A DNA stretch of 64,000 nucleotides from Oscillospiraceae bacterium (GCA_020025275.1 JAHHSI010000010.1:1-64000); one strand, 5' to 3'; numbered from the stretch's first letter, positions 1 through 7,705 are shown. A program made the numbers and translations. Notes: generated from the sequence alone by a model not told the origin.

Positions 1-350
1 GCTCTTCCGGTGGCGGATCTACCCCTGCACCTGCCCCGGCTCCCGCACCTGATCCTGAACCGGCTCCCGAACCCGAACCTCCCGCTCATGTCCATAGCTT
101 TGATATCCCTGTGTATCGGACGGAGATCGTGGATGACTATAAACAGGAAGTACACACTTTTTGCAGTGCTTGCCACTGTGATATGACAGGATGGACAAAT
201 GATGAGATTGACGACCACACCTATAATCACATGGTTAACGAAGGAAATATGAATGCTGGCAATCATGATGAAATTGTTAATGTCAAAGTCGGTTCCCACG
301 AGGAACAAGTCTTGGATCACTACGAGTGCTCCTGCGGAGCGGCCCAGTAA
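1..350 (+). CDS. C-terminal end of a secreted/surface protein, 5' end outside window
   Basis: The reading frame is open from the window edge (codons begin at base 3) to a TAA at 348-350. It starts in a low-complexity linker of alternating Pro with Ala/Glu, typical of wall-spanning or inter-domain linkers in surface proteins. The last ~80 residues carry Cys and His clusters: FCSACHCDMTG, two spaced His in DDHTYNHM, a GSHEE stretch, and a final YECSCG close to the stop. The pattern looks like a small zinc-binding terminal module of Clostridia surface proteins; zinc binding is inference. A GTG at 111 could start a 79-residue protein, but the uninterrupted linker upstream makes that unlikely. No sortase motif or membrane anchor follows. 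The full function cannot be read from this fragment. Confidence 0.7.
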   Translation, partial: SSGGGSTPAPAPAPAPDPEPAPEPEPPAHVHSFDIPVYRTEIVDDYKQEVHTFCSACHCDMTGWTNDEIDDHTYNHMVNEGNMNAGNHDEIVNVKVGSHEEQVLDHYECSCGAAQ

Positions 351-396
351 GATCATTCTCATGATACATAATAGATAACTGAATATCGTGTTTTCT

Positions 397-430
397 GAGG
401 AAGTACCTTTGAGGTACTTCCTCTTTTTAT
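397..430 (+). terminator. Intrinsic terminator after the surface-protein fragment
   Basis: A perfect 12-bp stem (GAGGAAGTACCT with its complement) and a 3-nt loop are followed by a T run, 46 bases after the stop at 350. Confidence 0.9.
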
Positions 431-463
431 ATATCAAAATTCAAACAGAAAGAAGGTAATACG

Positions 464-691
464 GTGAAGAAGAGAGTGTTCTCCGCTCTCCTGTCTGTGA
501 TCCTCGTATTGGGATTGGTTGTACCGGCGTTTGCTATCACCGGCACGGTGACAGCCACCATTCAAGATGGCGGCTATGCCTACGGCAACTCTTTCGGTGA
601 CGCCTCCATTTCAGACGGCTATCAGAACTGCCGGTGGATGTGTATGGAGCCGGACGGAAATCCGCCCCAACCGGGACATAGCTTTTTATGA
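464..691 (+). CDS. Short secreted protein, possibly the truncated start of a larger surface protein
   Basis: The 75-residue frame starts with GTG at 464 behind an AGAAAGAAGG ribosome site. Residues 1-25 form a clear Sec signal peptide (MKKR, a hydrophobic core, cleavage after AFA). The mature part is only ~50 residues, rich in Gly/Tyr/Ser, and ends in a Pro-rich tail just inside a minus-strand terminator. A signal peptide with so short a mature part suggests a gene that lost its 3' part, or a small secreted peptide. I do not recognise a family. The neighbouring surface-protein tail suggests both could be pieces of a once larger surface-protein locus. Confidence 0.5.
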   Translation: MKKRVFSALLSVILVLGLVVPAFAITGTVTATIQDGGYAYGNSFGDASISDGYQNCRWMCMEPDGNPPQPGHSFL

Positions 692-728
692 GAAAACCCC
701 GCCGGAGAGCAGCAGACTTTCGGCGGGG
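690..728 (-). terminator. Intrinsic terminator of the rhodanese gene
   Basis: Read on the minus strand, CCCCGCC and GGCGGGG pair around an 18-nt loop and are followed by GGTTTTCTC. It lies 6 bases beyond the rhodanese stop and overlaps the end of the convergent 464-691 frame. Confidence 0.75.
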
Positions 729-734
729 AGCGGG

Positions 735-1103
735 TTATTCCGTTGTCAGATCGCCGGGCCAATCCAAAATGCCGCCAAACTCGATGATGTTCTGATAGCC
801 GGCACCGGCCAGCTTCTGGGCAGCCATCTTGCTGCGGCTGCCGCTGCGGCAATAGACGAGGATCAGCTGCGCTTCGTCGGGCAGCGAGGAGAGCTTGTGC
901 CGGCCGATCCGCTCGTTGGGGATATTGACGGCGCCGGGGATATGCCCCAGATCAAACTCCATCTCGGTGCGCACATCCAAAAGAATATAGTCCGTTTCCG
1001 TCTGCATCAGCGCCTGCGCCTCGTCCATAGTGGCCTGTCGGTAGGAAATGGGCGGGCGGTCTGCGCTGTCTCCGGGAAGCGGAGGGAAGATGATTTGCTG
1101 CAT
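735..1103 (-). CDS. Rhodanese-like sulfurtransferase, single domain
   Basis: The protein has 122 residues, the usual size of a single-domain rhodanese. The fold's landmarks are present: LLDVRTEMEFDLGHIPGAVNIP, then the active-site loop VYCRSGSRSKMAA with the catalytic Cys, then a C-terminal GG(I)LDWPGD strand. Rhodaneses move sulfane sulfur to thiophilic acceptors. The start is placed at the ATG at 1103 because AAAGGAGC lies just upstream; the longer frame reads through the terminator of the preceding rubredoxin gene. It follows rubredoxin on the same strand, but a terminator separates them, so readthrough or a promoter of its own is needed. Its physiological substrate is unknown. Confidence 0.9.
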   Translation of the reverse strand: MQQIIFPPLPGDSADRPPISYRQATMDEAQALMQTETDYILLDVRTEMEFDLGHIPGAVNIPNERIGRHKLSSLPDEAQLILVYCRSGSRSKMAAQKLAGAGYQNIIEFGGILDWPGDLTTE

Positions 1104-1177
1104 CGTTGGTGCTCCTTTCGGTGGTTCGTGGGGGAGGGGAACGTCCATGCGGTGGGGAGTGCCTGCGGTGGAAACAG

Positions 1178-1210
1178 AAAAACGGTACAGCCGGACGCTG
1201 TACCGTTTTT
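1178..1210. terminator. Bidirectional terminator between rubredoxin and rhodanese
   Basis: A perfect 14-bp stem (AAAAACGGTACAGC with its complement) with a 5-nt loop is flanked by A and T runs, so it can act on either strand. Its likely client is the rubredoxin gene, whose stop is 12 bases upstream on the minus strand. Confidence 0.85.
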
Positions 1211-1222
1211 GCGGTTTAGAGA

Positions 1223-1378
1223 TCAACCGGCAGAGAACTGATCCTTGTCAACGCCGCACAGGGGGCACACAAAGTCAGCGGGGAGATCTTCCCACTTGGT
1301 GCCGGGAGCGATGCCGCCGTCCGGATAGCCCTCGGCTTCGTCGTAGACCCAGCCGCAGATATCACATACATACGTCAT
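1223..1378 (-). CDS. Rubredoxin
   Basis: This 51-residue frame is easily missed because of its size. It has the complete rubredoxin signature: [17 protein letters not shown] near the N-terminus (CxxCG) and [13 protein letters not shown] near the C-terminus (CPxCG), giving the four Cys that hold one iron. The acidic surface and the [12 protein letters not shown] middle also match. Rubredoxins are one-electron carriers to oxygen- and peroxide-detoxifying enzymes in anaerobes. The reverse rubrerythrin at 41371 is one plausible partner, but that link is inference. The ATG at 1378 has AAGGAGG eight bases upstream. Confidence 0.96.
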   Translation of the reverse strand: MTYVCDICGWVYDEAEGYPDGGIAPGTKWEDLPADFVCPLCGVDKDQFSAG

Positions 1379-1424
1379 GGTGGTTCCTCCTTATGATTTG
1401 ATTTGCAACATTTGTTGTGCCCTC

Positions 1425-1452
1425 ATTTTATCATGTTTTTTCCATAATACAA
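1425..1452 (-). promoter_or_regulatory. Candidate promoter of rubredoxin
   Basis: On the minus strand TTGTAT and TAAAAT are separated by 16 bases, ~45 bases before the rubredoxin start. A small inverted repeat (CAAC-ATTT-GTTG, 1406-1417) lies just downstream and could be an operator; no regulator is identified. Confidence 0.5.
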
Positions 1453-1669
1453 CAAAAATATACAGCCGGAAGAAAAAACTGCGTGAAAAGGGGGGCGTCT
1501 TTGCTGTAGGCAGGGCATGGACAGCGTGGGAAAACCGCCGGCTTGTGCCCGCCGGACAGAGGGAGGAAGTGTGGAAAAAGCGACCGAAACAAGGGACGAT
1601 CTCGGAAAAACACGAGGAAAAGGGGGCAATGGTTACAGAGGTTGTCTATATTTTCCGTCGGCGGCATGG

Positions 1670-1675
1670 TATAAT
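1670..1675 (+). promoter_or_regulatory. Candidate -10 box before the two-component genes
   Basis: A perfect TATAAT lies ~100 bases upstream of the response-regulator start, but no good -35 sits at the right distance (TTGTCT at 1642 is 22 bases away). The rest of 1453-1778 shows no gene I can support: the frames across it have poor codon character and no ribosome site. Confidence 0.4.
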
Positions 1676-1778
1676 TAAAAAATATGAGTACAAAAGTCGA
1701 GCAGTATGGGCAGCGGCAGGCCGTGCATAGCCGCTCCGGCACAGACTTTTTTCAAGAAAGACAAGGGAGGGATCGCTT

Positions 1779-2477
1779 ATGCGGAACAAGAAAACCTGTA
1801 TTTTGGTGGCTGATGACGAACAGGAGATCTGCCAGATCCTCCGGCTGCTCCTGACGGGAGAGGGCTATGAGGTTGTGGTGGCTGCCAACGGCAGAGAGGC
1901 CGTGCAGCAGGCCGCAGCGGATATTGATCTCTATATTCTGGACGTGAATATGCCGGAGATGTCCGGCTTTGTGGCGGGGGCGGAGATCCGCAGGGAGTAT
2001 GATGCGCCCATCATTTTTCTCACGGCGTATTCCAGTGAATCGGACAAAGTGATGGGGTTCTCTGTGGGGGCTGATGATTATCTGGTCAAACCCTTTTCCA
2101 ACATGGAGCTGCTGATGCGGGTGAAGGCGATCCTGCGCCGGGCCTCCGCAAAGGCCGTGGAAACAGAAGAGGGCACAGATGCCCGACAGCTGCACCTGCA
2201 GGATCTGGTGCTGGATCTGGACCGGCAGGCCGTGTTTCGTGAGGGGGAGCAGATCAGCCTGACCTTCACGGAATTTAAGATTCTGGAGCTGCTGGTTCGG
2301 GAGCGCAAGAAGATCTTCTCGTTGGAGCACATTTATCAGGCGGTGTGGGAGGAGGACGCCGTCAGCGACAGCGCCATTATGATGCACATCAAGAACCTCC
2401 GGAAGAAGCTGGGGGATAATTCGAGGGAGCCGGTCTACATCAAGACGGCCTGGGGAAGAGGATATTATGTTGACTAA
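1779..2477 (+). CDS. OmpR/VanR-type response regulator
   Basis: The protein has 232 residues. The N-terminal receiver domain shows the acidic pocket (ADDEQE), the phospho-acceptor Asp55 in LDVNMPEMSG, the conserved Thr in FLTAYSS and the Lys in YLVKPFS. The C-terminal winged helix shows LTFTEFKILELL, the RKIFSLEHIYQAVW recognition region and a final AWGRGYYVD. GGGAGG lies ahead of the ATG. It overlaps the kinase gene by 11 bases, so the two are translationally coupled. Direct repeats at 3485-3523, before the downstream envelope operon, look like its binding site (inference). Confidence 0.95.
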   Translation: MRNKKTCILVADDEQEICQILRLLLTGEGYEVVVAANGREAVQQAAADIDLYILDVNMPEMSGFVAGAEIRREYDAPIIFLTAYSSESDKVMGFSVGADDYLVKPFSNMELLMRVKAILRRASAKAVETEEGTDARQLHLQDLVLDLDRQAVFREGEQISLTFTEFKILELLVRERKKIFSLEHIYQAVWEEDAVSDSAIMMHIKNLRKKLGDNSREPVYIKTAWGRGYYVD

Positions 2478-3489
2478 AAAACGGTTGTCCAAGGAGATCC
2501 TGGTGCTTCTGGCCGTGACCGTGGTCATCTCCATCTTTCTCTTTTCTTTTTTGGAAAATACAGCCAGTGCCCTGTGCTATCAGTACTTGGAGCAGAGCGG
2601 AAAACTGGCCGACACCTATCTGTTGGAAACGGCCTATATCTGGATTCAGGCGGTGTGCCTGTTGGCGGTGGTCATTTTCTTTGTAGTGATTTTCCTCTTT
2701 CTGCTGGGGCAGAAGCTGCTGTATCTGCGTAAGATCATCAGCGGCATTGAAGCGCTGCGTACCCATCATATGGACTATGTGATCCCGGTGGAGGGCAACA
2801 ATGAGTTTACGGAGCTGGCCCAGAGCATCAACTATCTCTCTCAGACCGAGCAGCAGCTGATGAAGAAAGAGGCCGCCATGACCGAGGAGCGGGAGCGGTT
2901 CATCCGCTCCATTGCCCACGACATCCGCACGCCGCTGACCTCCATTTTGTCCTATGCCGAGCTGCTGGCGGAGAAGGAGGAGCGCAGCGAGGAGGAGGTG
3001 CAGGCCTATATCGACCTGACGCTGCGCAAGGCCCGGCAGATGAAGGGGCTGATGGAGCAGATCTTGGAGAACAACATCCGCAACCCCGAGTACTTTGAGA
3101 ACGGACAGTTCCTGCTGCGGCAGATCGTGGACGACTGGGAAGAGATTTTGTCGGAGGATTTCACCGTTGCCGCAGACTGGAGCGAGTGTGCCGATTTTGC
3201 GGGCTATTTCGACCTCCATGAGATCTTTCGTGTGTTTGATAATCTTCTCTCCAATATCCAAAAATACGCCGATGAGCGCCAGCCGGTCTCCCTTCGGCTG
3301 TCGGTTCAGGACAATCGCCTGACCATCGTCCAGAGCAATGTTGTCAAGGAGGCGTGCGAAGATGTGGAGAGCCACCGGATGGGCATCGACACCATCGGCC
3401 GCATCGTGGCCCAATACGGCGGTACGGTGACCACCCAGTGTACGGAAGGTCGTTTTACCATTACCATTTGTATCCCCGTCAATGCTTAG
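2467..3489 (+). CDS. Membrane sensor histidine kinase, VanS-like
   Basis: The protein has 340 residues: two N-terminal membrane segments (~10-30 and ~58-85) around a very short external loop, a HAMP-like linker, and a dimerisation domain with His151 in SIAHDIRTPLTSILSY. The ATPase domain keeps an N box (DNLLSNIQKYA) and a later G-rich segment (GIDTIGRIVAQYGG). The usual DxGxG (G1) box is missing; that place reads TIVQSNVVKEACED. The small external loop suggests sensing in or at the membrane. It pairs with the overlapping response regulator. Kinase activity is probable, but the altered nucleotide lid deserves attention. Confidence 0.92.
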   Translation: MLTKKRLSKEILVLLAVTVVISIFLFSFLENTASALCYQYLEQSGKLADTYLLETAYIWIQAVCLLAVVIFFVVIFLFLLGQKLLYLRKIISGIEALRTHHMDYVIPVEGNNEFTELAQSINYLSQTEQQLMKKEAAMTEERERFIRSIAHDIRTPLTSILSYAELLAEKEERSEEEVQAYIDLTLRKARQMKGLMEQILENNIRNPEYFENGQFLLRQIVDDWEEILSEDFTVAADWSECADFAGYFDLHEIFRVFDNLLSNIQKYADERQPVSLRLSVQDNRLTIVQSNVVKEACEDVESHRMGIDTIGRIVAQYGGTVTTQCTEGRFTITICIPVNA

Positions 3490-3538
3490 ATTTCTTTAGA
3501 ATTGCCTGCTATGTTTCTTTAGATATTCCCCGTATACT
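3485..3538 (+). promoter_or_regulatory. Activated-type promoter with OmpR-like direct repeats
   Basis: CTTAGA at 3485-3490 and the decamer TTTCTTTAGA at 3491-3500 and 3514-3523 put TTAGA cores on one face of the helix (10 and 23 bases apart). A good -10 (TATACT, 3533-3538) is present, but the -35 position reads TATGTT, and the repeats cover it. Such an arrangement is typical of promoters that need a phosphorylated OmpR-family activator. The adjacent response regulator is the obvious candidate. Confidence 0.6.
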
Positions 3539-3569
3539 GAAGATAAAGTAAAGGGCGTGAGGAAAAAGC

Positions 3570-3911
3570 ATGGATCTACTGATTTTTTCTGTTATTTTAT
3601 TTATTGTCTGCATAGCAGCGTCGATCATCGGCGTCTTTCTTCTCTTTCTCATGCAGAATAAGAAAAGGCAGAACGTGGTCTTTTTTATTCTCGCCTGTTG
3701 GGCGCTGTACATCTCGTATCTGAATGCCAGTACGCTCCCCATCGACCACATCGGGCAGCAGCTGCTGGGGTGGCTGTTTGGGTTTGTGGCAGCCATTGCT
3801 CTGCTGCTGCGCTATGCGGGCAAGACGGAGGTGCGCTATCCGGTTTCCAATGTGATGGTGGCACTCTCTACGGTGTTCAGCGTGCTGTGCCTGTTCCTGC
3901 TGGCCCGATGA
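3570..3911 (+). CDS. Small integral membrane protein, unknown function
   Basis: The protein has 113 residues and about four hydrophobic segments (roughly 3-27, 36-52, 61-82 and 92-112) joined by short charged loops (QNKKRQN, GKTEVR). GAGGAAAAAG lies ahead of the ATG. It is the first gene of a five-gene run behind the direct-repeat promoter at 3485-3538. I do not recognise a family; its small size and position suggest an accessory membrane subunit of the envelope operon. After it, 3912-4102 holds no gene I can support. Confidence 0.75.
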   Translation: MDLLIFSVILFIVCIAASIIGVFLLFLMQNKKRQNVVFFILACWALYISYLNASTLPIDHIGQQLLGWLFGFVAAIALLLRYAGKTEVRYPVSNVMVALSTVFSVLCLFLLAR

Positions 3912-4102
3912 GGGCCGCCGGTGACCGGCGGAGGGGCAGGACGGCTCCGGACGGGAGCTGCGTGGCAGAGCACGGAGGAGGCGCTCACCGCTCTGAATGG
4001 TGAACGCAAAGCGCACAAGATCACGGGATGCGGCAGCGGTGGACGGAACGCCGGACGAAAGACGGTGCTTCCGGCAGCGCTGCGGACAATGGGGGATAGA
4101 CA

Positions 4103-4648
4103 ATGGGCGAGAACAGGCAGGAATATATTTACATCATGCTCTCCAAAACCAACACGCTGTTGGGAAGAGCCATTCAGAGGGTGCTGGGGGTTCCCTATAA
4201 CCACTGCTCTTTGGCGCTGGACGACAGCTTGGAGACCATTTATTCCTTTGGGCGCAAGGAACTGCGCAATATGTTCGTGGCCGGGTTTGTACAGGAGAGC
4301 AAGAGCAACGGCTTCTTTGCGGCGCACAGCAATTCCGATATCATCTTGCTGCGGCTGTGTGTCAGTCAGGAGGAGAAAGAACGGATCTGTGAGATCATCT
4401 CCGCCTTTCAGCGGGGGGAGGCACCGAGCAAATACAGCCTTCTGGGCCTGATGTATTGCTACTGGGGCATCCCGGTGGAGCGGGAGAATCGGCTCTTCTG
4501 CTCGCAGTTTGTGGCGCAGGTACTGGCCTTGGCCGGCGTGAACGTGTTCGACCGCCCGGCCTCTCTGATCCGGCCCCATGATTTTCTGGCGATCCCGGCG
4601 GCCGAGTCGGTGTATACCGGAAAGATCGGGCAGTACCGGATCGCATAG
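4103..4648 (+). CDS. Permuted papain-like (YiiX/NlpC-P60-type) hydrolase
   Basis: The protein has 181 residues and no signal peptide. Two conserved blocks appear in the order of circularly permuted NlpC/P60 enzymes: first a His strand (VPYNHCSLALDD), later a Cys helix (ENRLFCSQFVAQVLALAG). An MLSKTNTLLGRAIQRVLG opening is also typical of the YiiX-like group. Family members are proposed to cleave amide or ester bonds in lipids or peptides. Placed between a membrane protein and a glycolipid glycosyltransferase, it may act on a lipid or wall substrate at the inner membrane face (inference). GGGGGAT lies six bases before the ATG. Catalysis is unproven, but the His and Cys are retained. Confidence 0.72.
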   Translation: MGENRQEYIYIMLSKTNTLLGRAIQRVLGVPYNHCSLALDDSLETIYSFGRKELRNMFVAGFVQESKSNGFFAAHSNSDIILLRLCVSQEEKERICEIISAFQRGEAPSKYSLLGLMYCYWGIPVERENRLFCSQFVAQVLALAGVNVFDRPASLIRPHDFLAIPAAESVYTGKIGQYRIA

Positions 4649-4659
4649 GAGTCAGTGAT

Positions 4660-5697
4660 ATGAACGTGTGGATTTTGACCTCCGGCTTTGGCAGCGGCCA
4701 CGCATCGGTGGCCAAAGCACTGGAGGAGGACTATCGCCGGCAGGGTCACAGTGTGGAGGTCAGCGATGTGGTGCGGCTTGTCTACCCCAAGCAGGCAGAC
4801 GGGATCTATGAGGGATTTCGCCGCTATATCTGCCGCAGCGGCAAGGTTTATACATGGGTCAATCATTTTGGGCGGAACGCCTATTCGTGCGGTGATACCC
4901 ACCCGGCGCTGCGGCGGGAGATGGAGCGAATCCGTCCGGATCTGATCGTCACCACGTGGTCCGGCTGCGGAAGAAAGCTGGGCAAGGTGCCGGTGCCGGT
5001 ATATGTGTGGATCACCGATGTGGGTGTCCACCTGGGCTGGCTCTATCCGGAGGCCACTGCGTATTTCGTGGCCACGGCGGAGGTTCGGGAGCGGCTGGTG
5101 CGTCTGGGCGTGGCGGCGGAAAAGATCCGTGTGCGGGGGATCCCGGTCAGGCACGCCTTTCGCTGCCTGCCGGATAAAGAGCCGGCGGAGCGGATCGATA
5201 AGCGCCTGTTGGTGATGGGCGGCGGTCTGGGGGTGATTCCGTGGCTGGAGGGACTGCTGCAGGAGCTGGCAGCGGCGCCTCATGTGAAGATCACGGTAAT
5301 TACCGGGAAAAATCAGAAGTTGTGTGAAAAACTCCGCCGAAACTATCCGACGGTGGAGACGGTGGGGTATGTGGACAATGTGCCGCAGTACCTGGCACAG
5401 GCGGATTTTCTGGTGTCCAAGCCGGGGGGCGTGTCCCTCTTTGAGAGCATCTACGCCACCACGCCGTGCATTGCCATGTGTCCTAGCTATCAGCACGAGC
5501 GGGAGAATGGGGCGTTCATCGAAAAACATGACATCGGTATGGTGGTGCCTCAGGCGAAAACGGCGGGGGCACAGATCCTGCGGCTGCTGAACGATCCGGA
5601 CCGGTGCCGCCGCTATCAGGAAAACGTGGTCGGGATGAAGCGCGCACTGGAGCGGGCCGCACAGCAGGGCGAGGAGGCGATGCGTCATGGTGTATAA
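4660..5697 (+). CDS. MGDG synthase/UgtP-type glycosyltransferase (GT28)
   Basis: The protein has 345 residues. The N-terminal half carries the MGDG-synthase signature: SGFGSGHASVAKALEE glycine loop, then YEGFRRYICR and FGRNAYSCG. The C-terminal half is the MurG-like donor domain: LLVMGGGLGVIPWLEGLL, VGYVDNVPQYLAQADFLVSKPGGVSLFE, and the QHERENGAFIEK stretch after the sugar-nucleotide site. Such enzymes add sugars from UDP donors to diacylglycerol, building glycolipids that can anchor lipoteichoic acid. It starts 12 bases after the hydrolase and overlaps the deacetylase by 11 bases. The acceptor lipid is inferred from the family. Confidence 0.88.
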   Translation: MNVWILTSGFGSGHASVAKALEEDYRRQGHSVEVSDVVRLVYPKQADGIYEGFRRYICRSGKVYTWVNHFGRNAYSCGDTHPALRREMERIRPDLIVTTWSGCGRKLGKVPVPVYVWITDVGVHLGWLYPEATAYFVATAEVRERLVRLGVAAEKIRVRGIPVRHAFRCLPDKEPAERIDKRLLVMGGGLGVIPWLEGLLQELAAAPHVKITVITGKNQKLCEKLRRNYPTVETVGYVDNVPQYLAQADFLVSKPGGVSLFESIYATTPCIAMCPSYQHERENGAFIEKHDIGMVVPQAKTAGAQILRLLNDPDRCRRYQENVVGMKRALERAAQQGEEAMRHGV

Positions 5698-6394
5698 AAT
5701 CGGCCTTTTTGCGCTGGCCGTAGTGTTGGGCTACCTGCTGCTGGGGGCGGTGACCACCGTGGTGATGCGCCTGCGCAATCCGCTGAAAAAACAGTGCAGG
5801 GACGGAAAACGCCTGTGCCTGACCTTTGATGACGGAATGGATCTGCGCTATACGCCGCAATTACTGGATCTATTGGCGGAGCACAGAATTCACGCCACTT
5901 TTTTTATGTTGGCGTCCACGGCGGAACAGGACCCGTCGCTGCTGCATCGCATCGTGGAGGAGGGACACGTGGCGGCCCTGCACTCCTACGATCATAAAAA
6001 TCAGATCCTGGAGCCGCCCCACCGGCTCTGCCGGGATTTTCGGCGCAGTGTAGACATCTTCGCCTCGCAGGGGGTGCCGCTCTCGTTCTACCGTGCCCCT
6101 TGGGGGCACATCACGCCGCTGGGGATCTGGCTGTGTCGGAAGTACGGGCTGCAGATGGTCTTGTGGACCGTCATTATTGGGGACTGGAAACGGGATGCCA
6201 CCGTGGAGCAGCTCTGCGGCAAGCTGTACCGGCAGGTGCAGGGCAGTGCCGTGATCTGCCTGCATGACGGCCGTGGGAAACAGGAGGCTCCGCTGCGGAC
6301 CATCGCCGCCTTGGAGCGAATGATCCCCTACTGGAAAGAGGAAGGCTATGTATTTGAAACGATTCCTGAATTTACTCAAGCAGATCCTGCTTAA
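5687..6394 (+). CDS. Membrane-anchored polysaccharide deacetylase (NodB domain)
   Basis: The protein has 235 residues. An N-terminal hydrophobic helix (~4-25) anchors the catalytic domain outside. All NodB motifs are visible: LTFDDGMD (motif 1, catalytic base Asp), LHSYDHKN (motif 2, the metal-binding HxxxH), YRAPWGHITP (motif 3), WTVIIGDW (motif 4) and ICLHDG (motif 5). It therefore looks like an active metal-dependent de-N- or de-O-acetylase of a glycan or glycolipid. It overlaps the glycosyltransferase by 11 bases and the following gene by 47. In this operon a glycolipid head group or wall glycan is the likely substrate (inference). Confidence 0.9.
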   Translation: MVYKIGLFALAVVLGYLLLGAVTTVVMRLRNPLKKQCRDGKRLCLTFDDGMDLRYTPQLLDLLAEHRIHATFFMLASTAEQDPSLLHRIVEEGHVAALHSYDHKNQILEPPHRLCRDFRRSVDIFASQGVPLSFYRAPWGHITPLGIWLCRKYGLQMVLWTVIIGDWKRDATVEQLCGKLYRQVQGSAVICLHDGRGKQEAPLRTIAALERMIPYWKEEGYVFETIPEFTQADPA

Positions 6395-7421
6395 CGGCGG
6401 CCTCTTTGTACTCATCGGCTTTTTCACTTATCGCATGGTGTTTGCCAAGTCGGATTTCCGCACCATTGTGAAGCTGGCCTGCCATGGGAAGTACGGCTTT
6501 TTGCTGTGTGGAATCGGGATGATCGTGCTGATGCTCTGCATTGAGGCTGTGACGATGAAGCGGAACTTTCACCTGTTAGGGGAAAAGCAGAGCTTCGCCC
6601 ATTGCCTTCTTTACACCTTCACCGGGAATTTTTTCAGCGGCATCACCCCGGCGGCCACCGGCGGGCAGCCCATGGAGATCTATGTGATGCACAGAACAGG
6701 TGCCTCAGCGGTCAAGGGGACACTGGCCCTTCTGATGGATCTGGCACAGTATCAGCTGATTACGACCTTGTTGGGCGTGACCGGGTATCTGTGCTTTGCC
6801 GACATGATCCACCGGGTGTTGGGGGGATACGTGTGGATTTTGTGGTTGGGACTGGGCCTGAATACGGGACTGCTCTTTTTGCTGCTGTGCGCCATGTTTT
6901 CCCAGCGTTTTATCTTCTGGTTGGTGGAACTGGCGGCCAAGGCCATCTCCCTTTTTTCCAAAGCCAAGGCAGACACCTTCCGCCAAAACTCCAGATCCGC
7001 CATCGAGCAGTATAAGGCCGGAGCAGAAGTGTTCCGCCGCCATAAGGGCTACTGTCTGATCAACTGCCTGTTGATGGTGGGCCGGATCCTGGCCATGCAC
7101 TCGGCACCCTTTTGGGTTTATCAGGCGCTGGGGCTGTCCGGAGCGTCCCTGTTTCAAATGATCTCCCTGCAGGCAGCCCTGCATATCAGCTGCGCCGCGC
7201 TGCCTTTCCCCGGCGGCATCGGCATTTCCGAGAGCGGCTTTCTCTACTATTTTCAGGAGATCTTCCCGGCCCCCCTGCTGCAAAGCGCCATGGTTTTGAG
7301 CCGGGGGATCGGCGGCTATACCACCATTGTCCTGTGCGGCAGCCTCCTGCTGACAGTGTATGTGCTCTCTTTGCTGAAAAAGGAGCCCCGGCGGAAGCGC
7401 TGTCCGGAGGTGGATGCATAG
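6348..7421 (+). CDS. Flippase-like membrane protein (UPF0104/LPG-synthase TM domain family)
   Basis: The protein has 357 residues and about eight to nine membrane segments. The family landmarks are GNFFSGITPAATGGQPMEIY in the first third and CAALPFPGGIGISESGFLYYF near the end; the latter glycine-proline motif is diagnostic. Members include the membrane half of lysyl-phosphatidylglycerol synthases and proteins proposed to translocate glycolipids. GAGGAAGG lies directly before the ATG, which supports the long 47-base overlap with the deacetylase gene. As last gene of the operon it could flip the glycolipid made by the glycosyltransferase (inference). No aminoacyl-transferase domain is attached. 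Confidence 0.85.
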   Translation: MYLKRFLNLLKQILLNGGLFVLIGFFTYRMVFAKSDFRTIVKLACHGKYGFLLCGIGMIVLMLCIEAVTMKRNFHLLGEKQSFAHCLLYTFTGNFFSGITPAATGGQPMEIYVMHRTGASAVKGTLALLMDLAQYQLITTLLGVTGYLCFADMIHRVLGGYVWILWLGLGLNTGLLFLLLCAMFSQRFIFWLVELAAKAISLFSKAKADTFRQNSRSAIEQYKAGAEVFRRHKGYCLINCLLMVGRILAMHSAPFWVYQALGLSGASLFQMISLQAALHISCAALPFPGGIGISESGFLYYFQEIFPAPLLQSAMVLSRGIGGYTTIVLCGSLLLTVYVLSLLKKEPRRKRCPEVDA

Positions 7422-7446
7422 AGGAGGGGGCGGCGAAACTTGCCCA

Positions 7447-7475
7447 TTGACATTGCTCTGCGGGAAGTATAGACT
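7447..7475 (+). promoter_or_regulatory. Promoter of the riboswitch-controlled surface-protein gene
   Basis: A consensus TTGACA and TAGACT are separated by 17 bases, only 25 bases after the flippase stop. Transcription would start near 7482, at the 5' edge of the aptamer. Confidence 0.8.
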
Positions 7476-7482
7476 TAAAATA

Positions 7483-7705
7483 CAAGAGAACAGAAGGCAT
7501 CGTGTCACACGGCAAGGCTGCCGCTCAAGTGGGCAGGCGTGTGATGAGGGAATCCGGTTGGAGTCCGGAGCAATAACCGTTGCTGTAAACATTGGAGCTT
7601 GTATTGGCGGAGCGATCCGGTCACTGGGAAACCCCTGGGAAGGCGAAGTACAGGCGCAGGAGGAAACTCCCCAAGATGTGAGCCAGAAGACCGACGATGA
7701 GAGAC
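7483..7705 (+). promoter_or_regulatory. Cobalamin riboswitch aptamer
   Basis: Hallmarks of the B12 riboswitch occur in order: an AGGCATCGTG opening, GAGGGAATCCGGTTGGAGTCC in the middle (related to the conserved GGGAA...GGTG...AATCC core), TTGCTGTAAAC, and the 3' signature GAGCCAGAAGACC at ~7680-7692. CATCGT (7499-7504) and ACGATG (7694-7699) can form the closing helix. The central B12 box is divergent from the GCCACTG consensus, so this is a variant. The downstream gene, which encodes transcobalamin-like domains, supports the call independently. Confidence 0.82.
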
